A DNA stretch of 64,000 bases, taken from contig NC_049984.1 in assembly GCF_000003815.2 (NCBI RefSeq), positions 10,231,087 to 10,295,086 on the forward strand. Reading direction: 5' to 3'. The position numbers and the translations under genes were made by a program. How positions within the stretch are numbered: the first letter of the stretch is position 1; the number at the start of each line of letters is the position of its first letter. The notes under the pieces are model-generated. The model was not told the origin of the DNA. It ran no database searches and saw nothing but the letters and a program-made list of their open reading frames with translations. Source of the stretch: Branchiostoma floridae. Its lineage: Eukaryota > Chordata > Leptocardii > Amphioxiformes > Branchiostomatidae. Positions 52,761 to 64,000 of the stretch are shown piece by piece.

Positions 52761-53338
52761 GATTTTCATCAGCATGCCGAAGTCTCTCCTCCCCTACCTG
52801 CAGGTCGAAACTAACGCTAGTATCTAAATCTAATATAACTTAAAACACAGGGGAATTATGCCTTGATATTGTCGTTCAGATATGGCGCAGAGGCAAGTCA
52901 TTGTGATAAGCGCACATAAAACAACAGAACGCCTTTGGCGTGCGACTTTTCTCTCTTGGAGTTTTCTCATTTTTGTCATAACCTTTTTTCGGATTTCCTA
53001 CATTTTTCTCATAACTGTTTGACGATTTAAGTATTACCTATTTGTTATGCGATACAAAATTAATGATACCGTGCATTATTAACAACGTGATTAAATAAAC
53101 CCCGAGTCTGTTATTCCACTACAAATTGAAGATCAACAATATCATCTCGTAATTACGTATTACTGGCGATGATATAGAACACATCAGTTCTACAATCCCC
53201 CAACAAACTGTAGATAATAATTTATACGATACAACATTTATCTGTTTACAACACACCGATGAATAATTTACGTGTGTGCCGTACCCGCTCCTGTCCCGGT
53301 GAATGCTATATGATGATCGTTTTCCCGGCTCAGCCCTG

Positions 53339-53396
53339 TGCGCAGCTGTTGCATCAGCGCCATTGATCCTGCGTAACAAGTTGAGGAAGCGGTCTC
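53339..53396. repeat. Diverged direct repeat, copy 2
   Basis: Partner of 51869-51926; same orientation and ungapped alignment. Both contain the E-box CAGCTG. Confidence 0.75.
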
Positions 53397-53464
53397 ATGT
53401 AGGATTAGGCAGTACGGGGTTCTCGTCACCGGGCTGTAATTAGAACGTTACACCACTCCAACAT

Positions 53465-53757
53465 CACTGCCAATTTTTTAAAAACCCTCTAATATTAAGA
53501 AGTGCAGTGAGGAAAGCAATGAATATGACATTATTACAAAAGAAAGATTATCTACTACACTTTCAAACATACAGTAGCCTTGAACACCTCTCAAAACTGT
53601 CAAAACTTTCTTGATTACCGTACCAATTACTCCCATACTTTTAGCCAAACAGAAATACAAGGGACGGAACCGAGATGGAACCATTTTTGAAGCAGAAGGA
53701 AATTAGATAACAACAAAGAAGTTTTCAGCACCAAGGAAAGGGATAACCAGTCTATTT
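53465..53757. repeat. Direct repeat pair, copy A (about 290 bp)
   Basis: Aligned with 55447-55740 over its whole length with very few gaps. Shared words include CTACTACACTTTCAAACATAC, trimmed here to the first 20 bases CTACTACACTTTCAAACATA, and CAGCACCAAGGA followed by GGGATAACCAGTCTATTT. Identity looks to be near 80-85% by eye. Frames across it (53478-53684 minus) are not conserved in copy B. Confidence 0.8.
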
Positions 53758-55446
53758 TCCACGTTTTATCTGTTTTCCTGCATGTATTTTAATGCATACT
53801 TTAATATCGTGCATCATATTTCAATTATGATATCATCGCTCACACAAATACAATTTCGGTCCCTGTATAGTCTATCAGCGATGGTAGTCTTTCCGACAGA
53901 AACTCATACCTCACACCCAACAACATCTCTGGCTTGGAAGCAATGCGGAAAATAAAGACAGTAAATAAGAACATAAAATGACAGTTACGCTCACAAACTC
54001 ATATCTGTCTAACACATTGATACCATCGTTGGATTTCAATGGCAGAAAATCATTATGACGCCATCACAGCAATCAATCTTATGGCACGTTAGAGATGTTC
54101 ATCATGCTACGTGATTTAACATATTTGGTGGCATTAGTTCCCAGGTAACGAATTTCTCCTTGTCGTGATAATTAATTTTTGTAGACAAGTCAGATTAACC
54201 ATTTGGAAGCTTTGCCGGGTTGGTGGCTAAAAAGTCCATTAAGAAAAGTCGTCTAACGTCTTCCGGGGATTTCTCAACATCAAAAATCCTTCATGCTTAA
54301 GAAAGTAGGTCATTACAGACATACCCATTTTCACATAGTACAAATATATTGCTATCGACTGCATTAATTTTCAGAGACAAGTAAGTCTTTTGAGAGTCCT
54401 GACTTGTTCCGACCAGAGCACAATAGGATTGCTTTTATTGACTACCCAAAAGTTGTCTGCAAAAGAGAAAGTCTTTTGAATTACTTTGGCACCACTTCTA
54501 AGGAACGAAATCATAGGACTTAAAGTTAGCGTTCGTGCGTATTGAAGGCTGTCACAGTAATTTGTATGAATTGAAAGAAGCAGTTATGTACCCGATGTAG
54601 AATTATATTCTACCATAATCATTAGCGGCTTTCATCCCGCCGTTTACGGAAATCAATGGTTCCTATACAAGGCCCGTTAATCATGGGAAACAAACGCGCC
54701 GATTGTCGTGTGAAAAATAGCGCAGACCCCAGCAAACATGTTCACATTGATCCCCGGAACAAGGTACGTAAGCTCCCTCCAGGGGAACTGCAATCAAACG
54801 TAAGCAGGTTATACCGCGTGGTCACACGTGTAATTCAAAATAACGATCCCATCATGAAATATTGATAACGTGGTAAACATATCAACAATTATTTTACACC
54901 AAGGGCAAAGCTGCGCAACTGACAAGGACAAATGCACTGATACAGAAACGATTGAGATTATTGAAGTTTGGCGCCTTGTCAAATGTTTCTGTCGGAAATG
55001 TTAAGGAACCGAAGGAAGAATGGTGATACTGACACGTTAATTCAAAATACGTATACTCTTAAGAGCCTCATTAAAGCTTGTTATGTGCCTTGTTTATATC
55101 ACGAGCAATGCTAAGCTATGTTGTAATCATGCAGCTGCACTGTTTATTACAGTTGTTATGTTTTGTGGCGTGGTCTTGTAATGATGAAGAATTTACATTC
55201 CGCTTGATGGAAAAGCCGTGGGTTTCTCTTAACATTTTTCCTGGTATTGGATACACTTAACAAGAAATTTGTGACACAAAAATCGTTTGATACACGAGGA
55301 GCGGCTTTACGAATTCATTCAGTAGGCACATGGATTGAAAGCTTTCCGATGGATTTCGCCCAAAGACCTGCTGTAAAAGTCTGCGTGCTCAAGCAGAAAA
55401 ATACACAATAAATCTGTCCTTAAACAGTCCATGTTACATGTAATAT

Positions 55447-55740
55447 CACTGTCATACTTTCAAAATTCTTCTAACGTTAAGAAGCGCAGTGAGGGGAATA
55501 ATGAATATGATATGTTAAACAAAACAAATCTTACCTACTACACTTTCAAACATACAACATCCTTGAACTACACTCAAAACTGTCGCAACTTTCTAGATTA
55601 CAGTACAAATTACTGCCATACTTTTAGCCCAGCAGAAATATAAAAGACGGCACCGAGATGTAACCATTTTTGACGCGGAAGGAAATTAGATTACAACAAA
55701 GAAGTTTTCAGCACCAAGGAGAGGGATAACCAGTCTATTT
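55447..55740. repeat. Direct repeat pair, copy B (about 290 bp)
   Basis: Partner of 53465-53757, displaced by 1982-1983 bases in the same orientation. Confidence 0.8.
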
Positions 55741-56970
55741 CTGGGAAGATGGAAGACAAGTATAAACCCCTCCGACAAAGGCACGCTGACAACCATTAAC
55801 GAAAGACGCTCACTGTATTCTATAAGGAAGGACATCTTAGTGCTTAATGAGATCATTTGTTACAGAAAAGCTGATATATCGCACATCCTGGCACCACTGA
55901 AGCTGTAAGACGTTCTGTATCATTTCAATGGTTCGTAAGATTACCAGTCATCCTCGTGTTCACAAAATGTAGAATGGTGCATGGTTAAATCTCCGTTATG
56001 TTATTGTCCAAGACGGCGCCTGTCTCTAATTTGATAAATCACTCTGCTTCTCTTGTGTCCGCCTCCAGAGACGGCCTGACAGCCCTACCACCGGCGCCCC
56101 GGGTCTGCAGCACCAACTCAGATATCACTGCCAGACATCGCTCTCGGCAAGACGTACGTGTTGCAGAGATGGTTCACTGTTAGCGCAGGCAAGAGTTGGA
56201 GAAGTTTTCGGCAACTTTGTGCGACTCCCTTGGCAGTTTTTCTTAATCGTACACACATATCCTGTGTGTGAATTTATGGCAAAATCGAAGTAACTGTTTG
56301 GTAGTAAACAATTAAAAGTGATAAGTTAAGAGTTATGAAGTATGTTCGTGGTCACGTTTTTAATGAAGAGCTATTCAAATCGTTGGCTTCCTTGTACAAA
56401 CCTGTCCTTTATTACCCTACGTTGAATGTTACTGCACCAATTTGAAAGTTGTCATTACGATGCGACAGCTGTTGAAACATAGTTCTGGTAATGTTCACAA
56501 ACGAACTATCCATCAAGCAGACGGTCCTACTGTCGATGTTAGGGGGTGTCCTTGACTGGCTACAAGATATCGATCAGAACCTTTGACGCACTTGACCTCA
56601 CCTTACCCACCATATCACCGACCTTTCGTGTGACCTTACAATTCAGTCAGAGGCCAAAGCATCCATCTGAGGCCCTGCCTTACATGCGATATGGTGAGTT
56701 CACGACACGAGATTTGCTCTGGAAATGTTTACGACTTAGTGTATGGCAAAGACTATCTGTCTTGGCACTCGCCTTGGAGATGTGCTAAGATAGAGTTTAA
56801 GTCCAGTCTTGAACGTGTCTACATTAAGTAAAATTTAGCTCGTCTCCCAGTCCCATCTAATGTAGCCCCGTATATGCCACTCACAGTTAACAAATCTGCC
56901 AGCGCTAATAAGATTTTCTGCGCAGCGTAGAAAGCCAACAACATTAACTCGGGGTGCCTGGGGCAGCGCT

Positions 56971-57038
56971 GATTAGATAACTTTACTAATTACGGATTAA
57001 CACGATTAGCGTAAGGAGTGACAGTCACCGGCCGATTA
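56971..57038. promoter_or_regulatory. Cluster of homeodomain core sites
   Basis: Within 68 bases there are GATTA at 56971, TAATTA at 56987-56992, GGATTA at 56994-56999 (Otx-type), GATTA at 57004 and GATTA at 57034. A GC-rich flank follows. Binding is inferred from words only. Confidence 0.35.
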
Positions 57039-60000
57039 GCCTGCCCCCCACGCGGGCAGGAACAGGCGCCACTCGGCCCATTTTCACCTAACGCGTGACG
57101 GGATCTGGTTACACAGATATTTAGGGACCGTGACTTATGAATATGACTATAATAGCGCTCAACAGTCATTGTTCCGTTTACGTTGATGCCGCCACGTTGA
57201 TAACGGTATTATTTTGCTCGTAGATAATTCCGTCGCTCGTTTGTAACGCATATCATGACGTGTCGATTATTGTTGCGCGTGTTTGCAAAAGTCACGGCAA
57301 ATTAAAACATACACAAAAACATCATTATTCCGCCTACGAGGTGACGCCCCCGTGCAAAACTTCCTAAACATTAATTTTACAGCACAGAAGGTTCGTTATA
57401 TTTTGTAGCAGGTATATACAGGTTGTATTACTTTAGTGTTTCGCCTCACGGCGTGAGCGCACTTAGATATCACCGCTGGAAAAAAACCGCTCGCGGTCCG
57501 GCCGGGCATGACCCCCGCAGTCCACATATTCTAAACCCGACGCGTACTCGTTAAATTAACGCTGACGAAATTAAACACTTGATCGCCGCTCTGAGCCTCT
57601 GACCTCGCGTGCTTACCTTCAATTTTGCAGTCATTCCTGCTTTCCCCCCGATAGTCCCACATCACCATAGGTGTTAATCACAATCAGTGGTACCTTACAG
57701 TAACCTGTCCAACTGTCGCACATCACACTTTTCCCGGTGAAGTCAGTCTGTCATATTGCATTGACATTACTAACGTTGGATTGGAGCGAAATATGTATGT
57801 CATAAAGGCCCTACACAAGTACAATGGCAGATATTACTACATTTTGTATGTGCGGAACATGTTTTTGCATATCTATAGCACAAAAAGTGTTATCATGGAC
57901 TAATGGCTTGTGGAGTTACAGGCTACCACCATCTCACACAACCTATGTTCCATACTTGAATTTGAACTTGTGCGACTAATGTACTGAGAGAAGGCATTAT
58001 GGAAAGGACAGGAGCGATTGATGATCTTTAATTAGGTGCTGATATAGCTGTGGTTTTACAATCGGCTGATTACATTTTTATACATACATATTTCCCTGCC
58101 TTCATTATACCAGTACGCCATTGTTTCCTGACAAAACGGCATTCAGCGCCCTCCCTTGTTTCCCCTATCGTCACTACACATAACTGACACCTATATGACC
58201 GGTGTATCCTGAATTATGCTGACTCTTGGTTGACCTTTTCGGGGTCATGTCACCATATCCCTTTCCCCCTCTTCGACCGCAGATGTTAAGAACTTTATAA
58301 CTGCAGGTTGTAATAGAATGGAGCCATAGCCAACTGATGAAACGGGTTTACCGTTCAAACCTTGCAATATAAAACCACCCAAACGACCAGTATAGAAGCC
58401 AAGTGCGCCATTCATTTTCGGCGACGTTTCCGGCCTAGCCGCTCTCCATGTGCTAGCCCCGGCTTCGCTGGAAATTCCGTGGAGTTATAAACCTCGCTTA
58501 TCTGCCTTTTTCTGACGCACAGTTCTGCCATTTCCCGACCCAATCTCAAGAGCGCCTGTTTCATTTCGCAAAATCTATCTGCAGTTCTCGGTGGGGTTAA
58601 CGTCGTCTGTCGGAGAGCTTTTATTAGCGAGGGTACGGTATCGGGCATCTCCTACAACCCGATACGTCAATAAAAATACGAGACTCTCCATATCGATATC
58701 AATAAGTGCATTAGGGTGAGATTTCTCGTGGAAGGGTGTTGTGTTACACGTTGAGTTATGCCCAATGATGCGCGCGATACGGCCAGCTAAAGTTCCGCCA
58801 TGCGTGAGATTGAGGTATGGGAGTGAATGGGGAGAATGGGGCCCGATGTGCGTTACACGGGCCGACACATACACGATGAGCCAGGGAAAATGTGGCAAAC
58901 GACTTGCCCAAACGTTCCGCACAAAAATAAAACTGTCTTGGACGAAAAAGTAATGAAAAGTCTCCCAATACAAGTTGAAGCATTTTCGTCGTAAAAGTTG
59001 ACAACTTGTACGCGCCGTTACCCATTCGTCTGCAGTGCGCAGCAAATAGATTGTTTGTGGGACGTGTTACATTCTGTGACTACAGAGTTTTACCTTCAAT
59101 TCTAGATTCGTACATATGTATGACCAAAACTCACAAGGTGTATGCATTACACCTACCACTCGCAATCACTCCAATAAAGTTTCATGGCGACCACAAATTT
59201 TATCAGTTGTAAGTTAACGTCGGCCCTGCCTTGATTTAACACAATTTTATTCATATCGAGCAATAAAAGGTACATCCAATAACAGAATTTTGGCTACCAT
59301 TTCAATCTTATTTTTTTATATCTATAAACACAAACGTTCTGTGGGTATCATTTCTTTTAGATTTGAACCACTACCCTTTCTCTGGCACTGGATAAGGGAT
59401 TCGGTACCGCCCGCACTTCTTTGATACGTAGATGCTGTGAAATTACGAAAACGTGAACATTTTAGAGCTTATAGCTTATTATACGTACTGAATACTACTA
59501 GTATTCTGTTTTTCATATATGTACTGAATACTCTTTTGTTTTATCATCCGTCGGCTTATATAGTTTTATTCATAGATTTCCCAGATTCTCTGTGAATTCA
59601 AACTTGCAATGACGTCATCGACCGGAAGCCCGACCGACTCCAGCAGGCCTTTAATTACCTAATGGCTAATCAAAAGAACAGCCTTTACGATATGCCACCA
59701 CACGAACTCCAGTTTTACCAGTGGATTCCTCTGCACCGTTACTTCAACCCTATAACGCCGTGCCGCACGTAGCCGCCAGATTATTTTCAAGCCTGCATTC
59801 TTCACTTGAATCCAAGAAATTCCCCCAAATTTCCTCTCGGCTGAATATCGGAGAGGTTTCGGAAGCCTCGACCCGTCAATTCATCATCCCAGGAGCCGCC
59901 TAACGACTCGGCATCGCGCCGCCATCTTCCACCTGTTCGGAGCTCATTCGTCCCTCTCCCGACAACGAGTTGGGGTATCATCGGGGGACCTCTCATTTCG

Positions 60001-61175
60001 CTCAATTTCCGGGCGCGCAGCCCCCGCGGGAGGGAAAGATTAAATTTGGCAGCACCTGTAGGTCAGAGCGAGGCGGAAGTAATGATGAACATGTTGATTT
60101 GAGGCTGCCACCAGTTGGCTGGGATGATTCAACATGTAGAGAACGTGTAGCTAGCAATCCGCCGCTCACAAAAGGGGACGTGCTGCTCCATCTGAAGTAT
60201 AGGGACGTGTGTAGTTTATCATTCTGCGTTCTGCAACGCCCACAGACCTTACACACCAAAATAGATCACGACAGTCGTCTGCAATGCCTTGATTATCTAG
60301 GTAAAGTGCACCTGACTGATTTCGCAAAAACAATCCCACGGAGATGAACATTTTTCTAGGAATTTCTCTAGGTTTAGAATCGTTGGAGACGTCTGAAATG
60401 AGCCGATTACAGTAATTTAGAGCCGACTAGGCGTGGTGCCGGCACGCCGGTGAGATGAAATAAAACGCGGGAAAGACACGCAACCTTGATCCTCATCAAA
60501 CAAGGCGATATCTTGTCAGATCCCCTGTAATCTGAGCCAAGTGTGCGGAGCAGATACGGCAAACACCGTCATATCTCCGACTTCACCTTCGGTAAGAACG
60601 CCGCTGATCCGTCACACTCCCGACGGGATAAGGCGTGGGGCTATTTTTAATTACTTTTTAGGCAACGTTCTTTTTTTCCTCAACGTTTACTTGTACAAGA
60701 CGACATTCTCAGCAAATTTCGGTCTCACTTTTCCCAAAACTGGTTCCAGTGGGACGAGGGGGAACCGTCAAGGAGATGAAATTGTAATTGATTTAATTAT
60801 AAGGCAGATTATTAGGTGGAATATGTAGGTAAAGTTATTACATATGCGGCCCGCGAAAGTAATATCTCTGCCAAGGGAACTTCGGGAGGTGTCAGACTGG
60901 GACTATTACAGTCGGAGTTGTTTTTCTTCTGACTCACTCAGCAGGCTGGGGATCACAACCGAGCGCCGGCGACGAGATGAGAAAATGACAACGTGACATT
61001 TGAGAGATATTAATAATATTTCACGGAGCTCCGAGCAAATAATGGATGATCTAAAGGTTAAATTGCTAATGGGGGGAAGCATCGTGTGGTGGATGACATG
61101 CAAAACCATTGCGGGAAACCGTCTGTTTTCACACACGGATAAATAATCATCTTGGGTATCAAATATGTAGATACT

Positions 61176-61275
61176 AGCCTGGGTACCAGCCTTTTAGCTC
61201 TACTCCGGATCCGGTAGCAGTAGTAGTAGTAGTAGTAGTAGAGAGTAAAGCCTAATGGCTGACGCCCAGGTTATA
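61176..61275. repeat. Short inverted-repeat element with an (AGT)n core
   Basis: Left CCTGGGTACCAGCC and the inverse of the right end, CCTGGGCGTCAGCC, match at 11 of 14. Between them is a run of AGT triplets. Probably a small MITE carrying a microsatellite. Confidence 0.5.
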
Positions 61276-63125
61276 TGTAGGTACAGTTCCAAGAAAAATA
61301 TGTTCCTCATGCTGTATAATCTGTGGAAGAATCTTTAGCAGGAACATATCAGCAATTAATAATTCTTTTGAAATCAAAGAATACTTTTTTGCGGCCTGCA
61401 ATAGTCTATGTAACCAATAGAAAGCTTATGGTATAATAACAGTCAAAATCTTGCCAAGGAATTACCTTTCTGTCTTATAGAATCAGCGGAACTAAGCCAT
61501 GTCTAAGAAGGGATATGAATAATTATGGGCTTTTCATATCTTGTAACGGTGATAATTGTTCACTTTGCCAATACAATAAGCTTGTCTGCATGTCTCAGAC
61601 AGGCACGAAATTAATAGGTCTGCGGAACCAGAAAAATAACCGAAACTAATTCTACAAAATTACCGGTAAAGAAGAGCGTCATTTTTCTCAACATTAGCAG
61701 AAATGTTCAGTTCTAAGGGGTAGTTATGATGGTTCCTATGGTTATCATTATTTTTGTAACACCCAGCGGATTTGCTAGAGTTGCTGAGACGTCTCTCGCT
61801 AACTTCTTTCATCGTTGCCATGAAATATCATCACAAACAATACTGCAGAGCTTCGATGTCTATCTGTTTTCTTTTATCTCGAAACAAAATGGCGTCACTG
61901 TGACCTTTGATCTGATTTATGTTTTAATTGAAAGATACCTCTGAAACACACAACACGCCAGAAGACATATAGATCCGTACATCCCCGCTCTTGGCAATCA
62001 GCCCGGCACTACATCAAAACTAGCTTTTGGTTGGAAATACGTATAGATATTAAAGAAAGTAGTTTGCCCTTCAAAGCAACGCTCGACAGTTTGGGGTACA
62101 CAGAGAAGAAAACAAGTGGGAGAGACGTAGAAGATATATGGTTTAGTAGGAGAGAGATTTAATCATCGACCCCGGAGTATATACACGGCGTGGTGGGGGT
62201 CCCAATTTCCCTGCGAACATAAAGTCGCCGTGCAACAGGATCTAGCGGCGGATAAATCCTGCAGCTAGTAGAAGGTGGGACTGTGATAGCGAGCCGTGAG
62301 ACTTGGTAATGGCTGCCGATAAGGAACTTAATGAACGGATGATAGATTGAAAAGGGCGGGTTATGAGGCGCGTATTACTTTTATTCCTCTTGAGTGGAGT
62401 GCCTTGAACGAAAATCGTAACCAAGTTAAAGTTTTATGTACATTTCTCTCCATCTGTTTTGGCAGACGGAGATTCCCTGTTGTGCTCTAGGCACGTATTG
62501 AGATATGACGCGATAACCTCCTGTAAGCCATGTAGATGGAAACCGTACCCCTTTCCAACTTTTCCAACCCCCGGAGCGCCAAATGTCTTCTCAAAAAGAC
62601 GGAATACATATCAACTGCATGGAGAACAGGAAAATTATTACTCAGAAATGATTAATGAGCCTGGGGGTACGGAAGTCAGACTGGGGAATCATATGATAAC
62701 GCCCTTCTAAGGCATAAAAGAAGAATGGCTTTTGAAGTTGACAGCCGCGAAAAAGAAAACATGCAACCTCAGAGAGAGAAGCTACTCTGGAAACAGATGC
62801 GTGGGCCGGTTTATGCCAGCTCTCTGCAGCGTCTTCATTACTCACGGGGGGAGCGCAATTTGTCAGTACCGTTGGCTATAAAATCCACCGGTAAACAAAG
62901 CCATACAGCTCTGCTTGGCGATTGGTTTCTAATGTCCTTTGAGCTGGACGCAAGAAACACCAACACAGTGCTACCGTATCTCGCAACAGGTAAGAAGCTT
63001 GTGGATTCCATGATTACAGGATATTTGCACGTTGTTGACAAAGATGAAATACGGTAATAAAATTAAGTAGGCTGATTTCGTATTGCGGCATGACCTTCAG
63101 AAGCAGCTTCGTCATTGTTTGAAGG

Positions 63126-63447
63126 GTATATATACCTCCCCGCGGAAGGGAAGCCATCGGAGTACTCCATCTCCGCCTCTTGTTCTCCTGTTGCGGCGTG
63201 TTAGGACGATATGGACAGCCTGTGTGGCATGCCATTTACCGATGATGACTTTAGATTGGTGCAGAGATTACCGTCTGGAATTGAACGAGCCCATCTCGTG
63301 CGGGATAGAAGCTATCTGTGTCTGCCCCCACCGCGAATCTGTGCCATCTACGCTTGCACTGCCAATATAGACACAGACAATACCCTTGAGAAAACCGCCG
63401 GCAAGGGCAATTCTCCAAGGTTTGCAAAAGTTAAAAAGAAAACTTAA
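63126..63447 (+). other. TATA-like box followed by a 78-codon frame
   Basis: TATATATA at 63126-63133 lies about 80 bases before an ATG at 63211. The frame runs to 63447 and begins MDSLCGMPFTDDDF. I do not recognise it. The C-terminus is lysine-rich. The distance would suit a core promoter with a short leader, but one short frame in a non-coding region can easily be chance. Confidence 0.2.
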
Positions 63448-64000
63448 TAACGGGTCAGAGCATAGAAATAAAAGCTGAGCGTTACCTGGAAAGTACTCCA
63501 CCAACAAGACTCGACAATGACATATACCCAATGTCATCGTGACCTTTCCTGCTACCATTGATCGTAAAACAAAATTTATGGAGGTGTTTACAACATTGAT
63601 TAACTTTTTACCTTTCTCTCCTTTTGTGTCAATGTCATCGTGAATTGTCGCCCAGTCACAGCGCCATGGCATTGTTATTTCTTACCGGTAGCCCTTCTCA
63701 TAGTTTCCCCCCGCGCAATAAATACTCCAGGCAGAAGAAAGGCACCGGGCCTTTTAAGAATGAAATATGAATATGATCTTCCATTGAGGATCAACGGTTT
63801 TCGCAGCCTCCCAAACATCTCGACAGATCAGAATGGCACCGCGTGAACCACGGCGAATTTCCCCCGCGGCCCTTATCAGAGCACTCTATCAGGAACCCAA
63901 GAACCACAAGTATAAGCCTGCGGATTTAACGAATATGCTCCTGCGAATTTATGACTCCATGTGTACATATTGAGCCCAGTGTACTCAGGAGAGCGGCAGA

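Larger units (their letters stand above)
55741..63120. other. Intergenic DNA with possible regulatory blocks
   Basis: No convincing gene. The longest frames (58575-59045 minus, 156 codons; 59970-60347 plus, 125 codons; 62725-63057 plus, 110 codons) have no recognisable domain. Recognisable repeats are few, and homeodomain core words are frequent (see 56971-57038). An (AGT)n run is at about 61214-61240. Confidence 0.45.

Noticed and set aside
58575-59045. 156-codon minus-strand frame
   Set aside because: Longest frame in the right third but with no domain, no signal peptide, no clear splice or promoter context. Chance frames of this size occur in such DNA.
59970-60347. 125-codon plus-strand frame
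   Set aside because: No recognisable domain; overlaps frames on the other strand; no supporting signals.

Overview
The window is animal nuclear DNA. It has multi-exon genes with GT-AG introns of about 0.2-4 kb, extracellular domains carried on phase 1-1 exons, many short inverted-repeat transposon remnants, and one 100-N assembly gap. The domain repertoire (SVEP1-type core, YWTD propellers, HYR, SEA, mucin stalk), the compact introns and the repeat families fit an invertebrate deuterostome. Amphioxus (Branchiostoma) is my best guess; this is inference, not proof.

Two large genes lie head to head. Gene 1 (minus strand, 24200 down to 2661) has 27 exons that I joined by splice sites and phase. 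They give 2292 codons plus a stop with no frame break. The order is signal peptide, vWA, EGF, GCC2/ephrin-receptor-like, three sushi, two HYR, sushi, an unnamed two-exon module, three GCC2/GCC3, six EGF, pentraxin, nine EGF in one exon, SEA, transmembrane segment, and a 201-residue tyrosine- and proline-rich tail. Up to the pentraxin this is the SVEP1 (polydom) plan; after it the usual long sushi array is replaced by a membrane anchor with a signalling-type tail.

Gene 2 (plus strand, 28921-46412) has 22 exons and 1811 codons. It encodes a signal peptide, three six-bladed LDLR class B (YWTD) propellers separated by two EGF modules, a Thr-rich mucin stalk, then two HYR-like modules, a sushi-like module, the same unnamed module, one GCC2/GCC3 module, a transmembrane helix and a short tail. 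The block HYR-HYR-sushi-unnamed module-GCC2 occurs in the same order in both genes, so the neighbours appear to share a duplicated and shuffled segment. Both products should be type I membrane proteins displaying adhesive or ligand-binding modules. Both unnamed modules carry a furin-like basic site.

The 4.7 kb between the two starts holds a 1.05 kb terminal-inverted-repeat element rich in GAGAGCGC and a 351 bp tandem duplication. Introns hold a 61 bp minisatellite, a near-perfect hairpin and several MITE-like elements. From about 46.9 kb to the end I find no convincing gene. That stretch has an interspersed repeat at 47.2-48.2 kb, a Penelope/hammerhead-like motif near 49.6 kb, pairs of diverged direct repeats between 51.8 and 55.7 kb, and short blocks dense in homeodomain core sites that could be regulatory.
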